The position numbers and the translations under genes were made by a program. Below are positions 34,380-59,600 of a stretch of DNA of 64,000 nucleotides, piece by piece. The notes beneath the pieces were generated by a model. That model did not search any database, was not told where the DNA came from, and was given only the letters and a program-made list of their open reading frames with translations. The number at the start of each line of letters is the position of its first letter. The stretch's first letter is position 1. Source of the DNA: Lineus longissimus (Eukaryota; Nemertea; Pilidiophora; Heteronemertea; Lineidae); assembly GCF_910592395.1 (NCBI RefSeq), contig NC_088309.1:2916501-2980500 (forward strand), read 5' to 3'.

Positions 34380-37300
34380 AGTCAATTTTGCTCCTCAACT
34401 TGAAAGTCTGTGACATTGTCCATAGCATAGTAGAAACGTGAACAGTTATTGGCCAAATGACACAGTTGTGACCTTAATGTGCGCATTTCCACCGTGGACA
34501 CTGCAAAAATCCTGCAAGGTCGATGAAACATACAGATGACAAAGTTACAACCTCGCTGGACGAAGGAAGTCATATTTATCCACTATACCATCCCAAGTCC
34601 TAAACAGAGACAATGTCACAATCCTACAAGGATGACTGTACAACCTGAACCAATGGCAATGAATGGGCACTTTTCCCTACGGAAGTCACAATACTTCAAA
34701 TACAAGCCTCCTCGCGTCCAGTAACTGTCATTTCAATCACTGTATAGAAAGAAAGTGCAGCAACATCCAGATGTCAGTGTCACAACCTTGTTGGGCCAGG
34801 ATTGTGACATTGTCTACAGTGTGGTGGAAATGCACTGTTTCTGTGGACCAACAAGGTTGAGATATTGTCCACTGTATACTTGTGGACAACGCCACGATTT
34901 TGCTATGCCAACTGAAAGGGAACTGTATAAGGGACCAGCAACCTTGTCATCAGAACATTGACTGGGCACATTCTATCATACTATGGACTACTTCACAATG
35001 AAAGGGGAACTGTAGGAGGCAGTAGCACAGTGATGTCACCCATATGCCCATGGAGCAAGAAACAGGATTCAGCAGAGATAGTCCCCTTACATCAGCTAAC
35101 GTCACAACCAAGGTGAAACACAGACAGCTCCCTTTTATCTGGGTAAACGTCTGCATTGGAGTATCAGCAGCTTGGCCAGAGTTCAACAGGCACAACATCG
35201 GAGATCCCATTCATGTCTCAACCAATAGTTATCACATCAGAGACAGTGGTTCAACAGGTACAACATCAGATACCCCACTCATGTCTCAACCAATAGTTAT
35301 CACATCAGAGACAGTGGTTCAACAGGCACAACATCAGATACCCCACTCATGTCTCAACCAATAGTTGTCACATCAGAGACAGTGGTTCAACAGGCACAAC
35401 ATCAGATACCCCACTCATGTCTCAACCAATAGTTATCACATCAGAGACAGTGGTTCAACAGGCACAACATCAGATACCCCACTCATGTCTCAACCAATAG
35501 TTGTCACATCAGAGACAGTGGTTCAACAGGCACAACATCAGATACCCCACTCATGTCTCAACCAATAGTTGTCACATCAGAGACAGTGGTTCAACAGGCA
35601 CAACATCAGATACCCCACTCATGTCTCAACCAATAGTTATCACATCAGAGACAGTGGTTCAACAGGCACAACATCAGATACCCCACTCATGTCTCAACCA
35701 ATAGTTGTCACATCAGAGACAGTGGTTCAACAGGCACAACATCAGATACCCCACTCATGTCTCAACCAATAGTTGTCACATCAGAGACAGTGGTTCAACA
35801 GGCACAACATCAGAGATCCCATTCATGTCTCAACCAATAGTTGTCACATCAGAGACAGTGGTTCACCAGGCACAACATCAGATACCCCACTCATGTCTCA
35901 ACCAATAGTTGTCACATCAGAGACAGTGGTTCACCAGGCACAACATCAGATACCCCACTCATGTCTCAACCAATAGTTGTCACATCAGAGACAGTGGTTC
36001 ACCAGGCACAACATCAGATACCCCACTCATGTCTCAACCAATAGTTGTCACATCAGAGACAGTGGTTCACCAGGCACAACATCAGATACCCCACTCATGT
36101 CTCAACCAATAGTTGTCACATCAGAGACAGTGGTTCACATATCATACCGTCTCCTCTTGGTCAATGTCACAACCAGGGTGAGAATGTACTGGAAGAAACG
36201 AAGACTTTTCATATTGTACAACTTCTCCAGATATGTGAAGGTTCAAATCACACCACCATCAAGTGTCTGTTGATAACTGATGAAGTCAAAGTAACAATAA
36301 TACAACCTCCAGAGCCCTTAACACCAAATCATGTCATCTTTAGTTATGTCCCAATAGCTGAAACCAAAATGGCATCAGTGTTCTTCTTGACAGGGGACTA
36401 TGAAACAACATCCCCATGTTAGACCAGGGAGGACCAAGTCACAACATAGGTAGCAAGATTTTATTCCTCAAAGCCATGTCACAACATCCTGAAATGCCTG
36501 TGATGTCTCGAGTATTACGTCCCTTCATTGGTTTAGGTTGTGCAGTTTTGAATGTGACATTGTCTCTGAGCGCTATTCTCATTGGCAAGGAGCGTGACAT
36601 TGTCCACATAGCAGTGGAAATGTACTCTTTCCCAGTCTCTTGCTTCGGTAAACAAGGTTGTGATATTGTCCACTGTAGTGCTTTATCTCGTTTCATCAGC
36701 CTGGCAAGATTGTAACACTGTCCACAGAAACGTGGCTATTACTGGTCTTGGAAGGTTCTGAGAAGAGTTTGCGCCACCTTCCGACGTCGTCTTCAAATTC
36801 GTTACTGAAAGCGGCACTGCTCCCCATGCATTGATGAAACAATTCAATAATACTATCAATATGTCACAATCTCCCGAGACAAATAAAGTGATCATGAAGC
36901 TCTATTCAGGGGACAATGTGAATCTTGTTAGATCTTTCGAAAGTACGTGTATTTCCACTACATTGAGGACAGTGTCACAATACTTGCCACTGAAAGCAGC
37001 GCTACGGAGACAGTGTCACAATGCTTGAAAGACAACCACACAACCTTAACCAATGAATGGGCACGTATGTGATACTGAAGGACACACAGGCAATTTAGGA
37101 TGTCGGGATTTGGTTTTGAGTAACACTATTTTGTTGGGAACTATCAGGGGTATACCATTTTTGGTTGCAACTTCGTATTTCGCCATGAAATGCAAAATAT
37201 CTCATGCATTGGTCACACACTGTCAGCCATCCATACTGAGAAGAGCTCTTTTTCGTTTGTCTTCAGTATATAGGGGAAATGTACCCATTCATTGGTTGTT

Positions 37301-37590
37301 GTCTTTGAAAGATTGTGTTATTGTCTCTGTACAACGCCAGTGCTGCTTTCATTGGCAAAGATTGTGACATTGTCTACAGTGAATGGGAATGTGCTCATTC
37401 AGTGGTCCATCTGGAGACAGATCTCATTTGGAAGTGATTTGGATTCTTCCAATACATTCTTGTTTGGGTTGTGATGTTGGCCAGGGGAGGCCAGGTGCTA
37501 TGGAGACTGTCTTTGATGTAGCAGCCATTGGTTTAAACATGGGCTGGTCTCACGCAATTGAAAGTGAGGTATACCTTCCTGAGAGTTGAA
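34380..37590. repeat. Block of diverged repeats on both strands around a minisatellite
   Basis: A roughly 40-90 bp word built around GTGACATTGTCCACAGT, followed by a GGAAATG...CATTGG-type tail, recurs with many changes. Copies lie near 34408, 34804, 34857, 36555, 36595, 36659, 36713, 37312 and 37365. Complementary copies (TGTCACAAT..., CCAATGAATGGGCAC) lie near 34614, 36973, 37013 and 37044. No open frame is maintained. This looks like an old repeat family accumulated in the gap between the convergent zinc-finger and PRPF8 genes. It may be transcribed if the zinc-finger 3' end lies at 37645. Confidence 0.7.
35181..36137 (+). repeat. 68-bp minisatellite, 13 full copies plus partial ends
   Basis: Full units start at 35213 and repeat every 68 bp to 36096. 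A partial unit precedes them (35181-35212) and another follows (36097-36137). Copies are nearly identical. Copies 1-9 read GTTCAACAGG and copies 10-13 read GTTCACCAGG, so the right end forms its own homogenised subgroup. Because 68 is not a multiple of three and one frame contains TAG, no frame exceeds three units. The repeated 67-codon frames seen here are therefore artefacts of the period, not genes. Confidence 0.97.
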
Positions 37591-37644
37591 CCCGCAACTG
37601 ATGTAGTTGCGAGTTGGGATGAACGGTATACATGCACAAGGAAC

Positions 37645-37650
37645 AATAAA
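37645..37650 (+). terminator. Candidate distal poly(A) signal for plus-strand transcript
   Basis: AATAAA on the plus strand, 30 bp before an opposed minus-strand signal. It could end a long zinc-finger 3' untranslated region that runs through the minisatellite block. Confidence 0.35.
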
Positions 37651-37675
37651 AAGACATTATGTACAACTGATGTCA

Positions 37676-37681
37676 TTTATT
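37676..37681 (-). terminator. Candidate poly(A) signal of PRPF8 (distal)
   Basis: AATAAA on the minus strand about 1.1 kb after the PRPF8 stop. A nearer AATAAA lies at 38415-38420 and is an equally valid candidate. Confidence 0.4.
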
Positions 37682-38414
37682 GGTGAAAATATTGGAATCT
37701 TCCAGTTACACATGAACACATTCTTCAACCTGATTGATGGTAATTTCTATGAGGAGTAATCAGGGATGCAAGTCAACAAACGAAATGTGAAAACGTCTAA
37801 AATAATGAAAGAAAGGTGTGATGAGTACATGTACCAAAGGTTTACAGTAGCAGTTGTCTATCCGCAACAGTCTCAGTCATTGGAAAGCCGCAAGAGCTCC
37901 GACAATATGTAGCATGTACATGTAACAGGACAACAACTCTTACATGAATACTCCTATCACAAAACTGTGAAATAAGTGAACAAATATGAAAACTCACATC
38001 CTTGAATATGAAAGTTCAATGATAGGGTTTGTTACATAATCAATCTACTTGAATAAGGGAATCTCTGATGAAATATTTAAGTTTGTGTAAAAAAGGTCAA
38101 GAACATTAAGCAGTCTGCAGTATTGTAGCAATTAACTACAGGAAAATCAACCACACTTACATGTACTCAGGAACAATGTACAAGTATCTCAAATGAAGTA
38201 GTACATGTAGATGAGGACTACACCTATTGCCCAGTTGAGAACATAAAACATCTTGTATTTCTTGAGATGTGGACACCTTTGAAAGACAACGGGAGACCTT
38301 TCCTACCACCGTGTTGGTCCATTGCCAATGTGAGGTGACTCTTAATATTCTCAGCTGGGCAAGGGGTATTATCCTTGTCACATTCAATACAGATATTAAA
38401 GTTCCAATAATATG

Positions 38415-38420
38415 TTTATT
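38415..38420 (-). terminator. Candidate poly(A) signal of PRPF8 (proximal)
   Basis: TTTATT on the plus strand, about 345 bp downstream of the PRPF8 stop codon at 38764-38766. Confidence 0.45.
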
Positions 38421-38763
38421 TACAACATGATTTCATGATAGCAAGACCTACTCAACATGCACATTTTGACATGGAAGTCTCAATGGGTTCAAATCAGATG
38501 ATACGATCATTTCACTGACAACATGACATGTTGAAACGAGTTTGGACTGACCTCCACAAATCAGGAACACTATGAACAAACATGCAGGCTATCAGAATGA
38601 TTCTTTAGTTTGTGTAAAGTCAGATGATAACCTCTTCAGTTGTTGATATCAGACTATAAACCAAGAACTTCATAGCGGAAAAGGGCCATTCCACTTCTAG
38701 GTTCATCTGTTCGACAGAAATTTGACAAGTCAAACAAAATGTTTTTGTCTTTTCTCAATGAAT

Positions 38764-52023
<13,260 letters not shown>

Positions 52024-53450
52024 CTTGTCTTATGGGATGACTTCTTGCCCTACTGGCTGCACAATCCAATATTATGGCAAAAGCGTCCCTATAAAATGAA
52101 AAACAAAAAATCCAACTGTGAATGTGATACCATCGATTTAGAACATGGTTGGTTGGAGAAAGACAGAGGCACTCTGATTACAGTGTCAGTGCATTACGGG
52201 CATAGCCTAGCTCAACTAGAACAATAATGGATGGAAGGCATTTCTCTGTTCATCTGCACACCCGGAAAATAGAAAGATTAAATTTAATTATTCTTCTGGT
52301 ATTGTTTAGGATGCTTTCCACGCATGCATTGATGCAAGTGCCGCAAAGTTGGCATAGCATAAATAAAATCAAAAGACTAAAGTCGTATAAAGAAGCTCCA
52401 TTCATGCAGTCCCCAGCCAGTCCACCGAGTCTAGTGCCAGTGGGCCTCGGCAGAGAGAGACAGAGCGAGAGTGGCACAGCAGTGCCTTCCACAAACCATT
52501 GCATTAAACTTAAAGTTAAACCTGTCTTTTGAAAAGCTAATGTGCCATCTGAGAGGGATCTTGCAAGCCAAAATAGCCCCTTATTTAGGAATGTACGAAG
52601 TCGAAGGGTGTTCATACAGAAATGCATTCATCAGTGTATGATACGATACACACACGATACACACCATGCACACGGCCAAGATGTACACACACACACAAAG
52701 CAAAGCACAGCGGATAAATTCGATAATAGCCGCCGACAAACGGCACCAAAAATCGTGCTCAAAAAGCAATAACAACAACCGAAGACATTTAAAAAAGTAG
52801 TCTGCATTATTCAGAATTGTACATACTACGCTATGATAGCAATTATTAAAGGAAAATTACCTAAATTTGTTGATTTATATTCATTTTCTTGCTTATATTA
52901 TTGTAATTTTCGCAGCATGTACGAATGCATATGGCGGCGTCGAAAACAACGAATACCTGCATTCCACCGTTGCCGGAGATCTCACCTAAAGTGCCGCGAA
53001 GACAAGAGTGCGCCAACAACAAACTTTCTGTGATGATTGTTAGTGATGGCAAGGGATAGGAGGGGGGCTGAGCAAGGCGAAGCATTATAACTCACACAAC
53101 AGGTGTGAGTCTAATGGTTACGTGTATATAAACAAAATTCATTTCTAATCCATATGTCCATGAATCTGAACATTTTGGAGGTTGCTCCAGATGAATTCTA
53201 GTTCTGGCATTTTTGTGCACTGCTACCGTCCCTCCCACCCTTCTAAAGACTTTAACGAAGGAATGCACCAAAGAACCGGCAGTGTCTGGAGCAAGCTGCG
53301 GCAGCGACGGAGCATGCCGACTTATCGGCTTATCGACCTAACAGCGGTCCTAAAGTCTCCTCCTTTGAAGGATGGATGTACGCACAACGACGGTGGATCA
53401 GCATGAATGTAGAGCAAGTGTACAACACAGAAGAATAAAGTTTCAAGCGT
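52024..53450 (-). promoter_or_regulatory. PRPF8 upstream region with a candidate 5' non-coding exon
   Basis: On the minus strand a GC-rich stretch ends with CACTTTAG and a GTGAGA donor (exon end 52986). A possible acceptor (TTGTGCAG) lies 32 bases before the PRPF8 start, at 52055. This suggests a first exon near 53.0 kb, shortly downstream of the COG1 3' end. On the opposite strand ATGGCGGCG at 52931 opens a 42-codon frame; I regard it as promoter composition rather than a gene. CA-rich simple sequence lies near 52645-52700. Confidence 0.4.
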
Positions 53451-53451
53451 T

Positions 53452-53457
53452 TTTATT
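53452..53457 (-). terminator. Candidate poly(A) signal of COG1
   Basis: AATAAA on the minus strand about 215 bp after the COG1 stop codon at 53672-53674 and before the PRPF8 promoter region. Confidence 0.55.
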
Positions 53458-53671
53458 GATAGTAAATGTACAGCAAAAAGATATTCATCACTCCAAGGTG
53501 ATGTAGTTTTAGCATCTAACTGATGAGCAGTTGAAACTCATGAAAATCCAACACCACCTACCGGGTAGATACATGATTTCAACAGGATCATACTCATAGA
53601 TCTGTCAAATATAACATAAAGTAGTTGAATATCAACAATAGTCCTCTCGTCACATCCCCTCTTCTCCATTT

Positions 53672-56600
53672 TTACACTTTTCCACCACCAATGTTAGAAA
53701 ACCATAATGTGCCCATGTTTCCTAGTTTATTGAAGTATGATGATGAGCGTTTATGTCCCATTTCTGAAGGTTCAGATGAAATGTTTGGCATGTCAGTGCC
53801 TATACTTCCCGGCTGCGACACCTGAAATGAGAAACAACAGCACATTAAACAATCAATAACACCAGCATTCTCGACAGCAATTCAACTGAATATATGTGAC
53901 CCGCTCTACCAAAACTAGGCGCTTGTCGCATCTGAACTTGACAGGTAAATACGGACTTGTTGTTCATTTCCCTATTGTAGACCTTTTGTGAAATGTGACC
54001 AAATCAGTTTGTAATAGATTTCACAAAAGGTCTACAATAGGGAAATGAACAACAAGTCCGTATCAACCTGTCGAGTTCAGATGCGACAAGCGCCTAGTTT
54101 TGGTAGAGCGAGTCACATATAGTTCACCCTGATTTTTTATGTCAAGAGTTTGTTACTGTGTCAGAAATCTGCACTTATCAATACATTTCTTGGGCAGACT
54201 TGTACTCACTTTGGCTTTAGGTTGCAGCATCATGGGCTGTATTCCATGTGTCCTGGGAGTCGTACTCAGAGGTAATAGTGTCAGCCTGGGGACGCCGGAC
54301 ACCAATGGCATGATGTTGTGCTGTTCCTGCGTGGAAGCAGGAGGCATCCTGGAACTTGCCATAGTACCATGCTTGTCAAGACTAGTAAGGGCACCATACA
54401 AAGCCTACACGAAACAGAAAAGATTAACAGTAAATCACTTCTAAGTACATGTAAAAGCTACAATACTGAAGACTGACTACAAACAAACTTGATCATAAAC
54501 TCAAAGAAAAACAAAAGCTCATAATGTCTCTTCCATCACTTCAATTTATTCTCATATTCTGGCTGAGGTCGATAATATGTCATGTATTGTTCACACACCA
54601 TGCCAGTTACATAGACAACCTGGGCCCTCGGCTCAGAGCTTTGTGTACATGCACAGGATAAGGAATAAGAGAAGCAATAGCAGATTTTCATTTGATTTGA
54701 ACTTACCGAGCACCTTTGACTTTGCTTATTGATGTGACTTTGGATATAGGGTGAAAACACATCCAGGTCAAATGGATCCACTTGATTCTCTAGAGTATCT
54801 AGGACACAGTGCATTTGCTTCGTGAACAACTTGTTTTGCTGAAAATATGAACAAAAATATAAGATATACAAATATCAACCAAGTGGAGTATAGTCCAATA
54901 ACTGAAGGTGTTCATAATAGAGTCCCCATCCTGGACAATATTTTCATCAAAATAAAATAGGTGCCCATCAATAGAGGCAGGCAACACAAGATCACAAGAG
55001 TGAATGCAGAAGAACAAGGCCTTTACTTCACATAAAGCAGGCTTATATCTCATACCTGTGTATCTTCTTTTCGACTGAATATGGTAGATAAGAACTTGAC
55101 ATCAAACATGAGCTGTAATGCACGGTTTTGGGTCAGAGGTACTGTGTCCTCCTCAGGATTTTCAACTCTAGTAGATTCAGTCAATGTTTCATACGCCGCG
55201 AGGACACCATCAGATACTTTCTCCATAAAGCCAAGGATGACTGATCTAGAAAGAGAGAAATTATCAGATGAAGTGGCTGTCCAAGGTGACATGACAAATT
55301 AGCCGTTGCTTGAAGCAATGTAACATCAGTAAGAGCAAAAAGAGTATCAATCTGCAGGAGAGAGATCAACGCTCAGAACAACCAGTGTGCTCCTACACAG
55401 AATATGTAGAATTCCTGAAGAAAACCCTCTTGAAAACGTTCTGCCTACCTTTTGAGAGCATGTCCCCCAACTCTGTTGACTTCATTACATATACTGTAGA
55501 GCAGCGAGTGAACATACCAACTGGCCTGGAAGGGAATAGCTCATTCAGATAAATCAATGGTACAGAATGTTAAAAGTCATTTTTTGGGGGAAGATCAATG
55601 CATTGGGTTTAAAGATGATTAAAAGACTGGTGGCTTATAGTTGAATAGTAAATTATTAAATCAATGAAATTTCACAAGTCTATGTGATTTTTTATTCTTT
55701 TTCTTTTTCCCAATACTGTCCAGCCTCAAGAAGTTGAGTGCTATCACTGAAAAGTATGCAGCATGTACGTAGTATCTTGACAAAACAACCGTACCCACTG
55801 GAGGCAAGGAGAAAAAAGCAGAAAATACCAACCTGCATCGGGACTCGAATAGTTGACTTAATGGTCTTACCATCCTCTGTTTCTTCTTGGATTTGAACTT
55901 CATCCCATCTCTGTATAGAAGAAAAGTATGTAGAGATTACTGATTCAAAAGGGCTTTCTTTTTCCTTTGGTTACTTGAACACACATGTAGTCTGCAGAGA
56001 CTTTTCTGTTGAGGAGTGAGTTCTGCGACAATGACCACAGGGCTGCAGGTATTCGAGATCACACCATGGGTAATCAGAGAGTCTGCTGCTTCATAAACCA
56101 GCTAGATTACACTGATAATTGCTTCATGCAAGAGTACTTGCCTAGATTTGACAAATTGTACAAGATAAAGCTGACTTACAGTGCTGCCAAAAAGAACTGC
56201 TTGGCTGCTCATATCCATCAGAGACAATCTGTACTGTTGGACAAGGCACTTTGATATGTGTTCACTCCATAAACTGAAACGATAAGTAAAGAATCATCAA
56301 ATGCCTAATTCAGTCCTAAATCGTTCAACAAGAATAAATGTTGAAGTGGATACTACGAATTAGAACAAGAATGGGTGATTTTCTTATTGAGGATGAAATC
56401 TACGGGAATGAGATATTGGGTGATATGAATAAAGACTAGGAAATGCTTTTATCTAAATCTCCATGTACATTTACACTAGGCCTTCCTGTACAAAACCGGA
56501 GTAAAAGCATTTGCTAGTCTTTATTCATATCACCCATTGTTGAGTACATAGGCATGATGGCATAAAGGAGAGGTTGTCTTAACCGTTGTATTAGCTAGCT

Positions 56601-59600
56601 ACCTTTCTTGTCAAAGACCAATACAGAGAGCTACTAAAATTGAGGGATTCCGGTCATTGTCTCTTATCAAAGGAAGAGTTAGGACAAATTATAGACTTCC
56701 TTTGCACTATTTAATAATACATAAGATACGTTTTTGTAATGCACTTAAGGTTCAAAGACAAGTTAATCTGCACTATGCACAACAATCTGTACTAGTTTTG
56801 TACGAATAAACATATATATATATATATAAGGACAACAAACATATGACATTCGGTAGAAAAACTTGCCTGTAAGCTGTCATACTTTGATCAATCAATTTCC
56901 TCTTGACCTCTACAAATTTCGGATCATCCTGTTGTCTTTTTGACAGCTTGGAGTGTTGTCGTTTGAAGACTTTGGCGCCCTCTTTGTTCTTATCACTGGA
57001 ACCAATGATACATTTCTGCAAATGGGGACTCAGTTCACAAAGAGCAGAGCATAATCGGCCACACAAAAGAACCCTGAAAACGATAAGCAAAATCCAGAAT
57101 TATATCAGAGAAATAATGTATAATCCAACTTAAGCGATACCTGCAGTTGCTGTTTAGTTTTTTACAGTAGCAACCAATGTCGACAATCCTGCAGAAAGTC
57201 TATTAATTTCCTGGAATGGAAAGCCCCAAAATGAGGGACAATATTGCCTACAGTCATGCAATTATGGCTGCAGATAAACTGGATACAATAATAAGGCACT
57301 GCTGCTAATGTTAGAAAGACAGGAAAAAAGTTAGCTTGCCTGTTGATGATGACCATATTTCCCAACAAGTCTTCACTATTATCCAACTGTCTGCTGCTAC
57401 TGTAGATGTTTTTCTCGATGAAGCCCAACAGCCTGAAATATGCACATATCTTTAAAATACAATCCACCGACATTTTGGTAAAAAAGAAACTTATCATCAC
57501 ACACTTTAAATCTGTTGGTCTTATCTTTAGTCTTTGAATGTGAACACCACTGCCATGAATAAAACGGTTGCCTAAGGCCTTAACTGCAGTGTTTTAAACA
57601 AGAAGACACATAGAAATAAAAGACTAACAACTCACCGAAAAATGCAAGTCTCACAAGCTGTACAAAGGAAGTTCTCAACCATTTCATTATCGGCATAACG
57701 ATCAAAGCTGCCGACTGGCTCAGGTTTGTCAGCAACTGTTGAATAATAACTACCATCTTCTAAAATACCACTTAGTTTGTTGTCGAAATTCTTGCAGATG
57801 CTGCAGCAAAAACAGAAAAGAAGGAAGAATGAGAGAAAGGTCTTCATGTGAAACATTAAAGTGATGCACCTCCAGGTTGAATTCCAGGGCAAGCTAAAAT
57901 TGTAATAAACTGTCAACTAATACTGTGAAACCCTACCTCTGTATGGTTGACGTATAAGCCTTGGCTTTCATCATCAGACCTCCACCTTCACTCAATGTCT
58001 TGGAATGAACAGGAATCCAGGCAGATCCATTTGGTATATCCCCAGCTCCCTCAAACCAGATATATGTAGAGAGATCTTGGTCATGCATCATGCTCGCCTC
58101 TCGAGTCTGGGCCAGATCGGTCAGACACTTGTTCAGGTTCAGTTTCATGGTCTCCAAGGCCGAGTCAAGCTGGGACTGGAGCACAGCCTGGATGGAAAAG
58201 ATGAGAAAAACATGAAAGTTTTCCAGTGAAGCACAAATATTCACCGAAACCCGGAAAATTGTGGGCAAATAAACGAGTTAAACCTTCAGTGACAGCCATG
58301 AGATTGCAGTGTTGATAGTTTACAACTGGGTCAGAACTAAGAATACTGCCCTTCCACTGCCTCGATAGATTTAAGGGGTTAGAGCTCAAGTGAGTAAATA
58401 ACCTAGTACCACCCTTTAGGTCCCTGACAACACTAAATTGCGGCCTTACCTTGATTCGTTCAAAGAACAAGGGCCTAAAGAAGTCTTCCCAGATCGCAAT
58501 CTGTTTACATAAGATTTCTTGACACTGCTTATCCCAGGACACCATTTGATCATCTCGCCCCAGCTGTTCCCACAATGCATCTCTAATTGACGCTAAACCT
58601 TTCACGCTGTTGATGTATCCAAGGAGTTTGCCAACTCCATTGTTGACGTCTTGGTTACACCTGGAATGCCAAGGGGTACATGAGAAAGTGAAAGTAGTGA
58701 CATGACACACTCTTTTCTGACGACCAATTTCATCGTAGTATAACATCACATCAGATATTTACAAGATTTAAACTGGGCCCAACTAAGGTCATGATGCCAA
58801 AAGATTAGATCACATTTGAATTGATGTGAAATAATGTTTGTGATAGTATTTTCACTCTGGTTTGACAACTCATCATCGCCCTGGCATTAGCTTTTTTTTC
58901 AAACAGCCACTTTGGTAAGTTATCCTTGCGACACACCCTCCCTGCCAATTCTGGCACCAAGCAATGGAACTCAAAGGTCAACTCACGTTTTTATCCATTG
59001 ATTACATTTCTCCTGGAGCTGTGGGTGTGGGATGGATGTCGCTGGGTTTTTCAGAGCAGGCCGGAAATCTGAGAGAAAATCGAGCGATTGTTAATAACAG
59101 TATATCAGTAGCCCCTATGCTTCCCAATCTTGCAAAAGTACAGCAAGTCTTCACTAGACTGTGACTCCCAAGGAAAGAAAGTAATGGAGATAACTTTACA
59201 ATGACATTTTTAATGCAGTCTCCAGCAGCAGAGTGATGAAATCTAACTGGCGCTTTTAACAGCTTTTTCCGTTCTGAGAAGCGCCCTAAAAATGATCTAT
59301 TGTATTGTATTGTAACTGGTGATAGACAGACATAATTTATCATTGTATTTGATTAAGACTACCTTTGACAGAGTCCGGTAGATACTTCCAGGCTGAGCCA
59401 CCCTCACCAGATAGTATAACAGAGCCTGAAAAAGATCAACAATTCTAGTTAGAACATAATGGCCTAAATCTCTCATATCAATGGCACTTTATAAATGGCA
59501 ATTGTTTTAAAATGGCAACTAGAATCTGCATGTCACAACGAGGACAAATTAACTCACCAGGATTCGACTTGTCTGTTATTTTTGCCACTGTTTTCATCAG

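Noticed and set aside
36235-36260. Possible tRNA B-box (GGTTCAAATCA)
   Set aside because: No A-box or cloverleaf can be formed at the right distance.
35044-36422. Series of overlapping 67-codon frames of near-identical sequence
   Set aside because: They are produced by the 68-bp period of the minisatellite (three units, then a stop). No start context or splice sites support a protein.
52931-53059. Plus-strand 42-codon frame starting ATGGCGGCG
   Set aside because: Attractive start context but very short, without acceptor or homology. The same DNA fits a 5' exon of PRPF8 on the other strand better.
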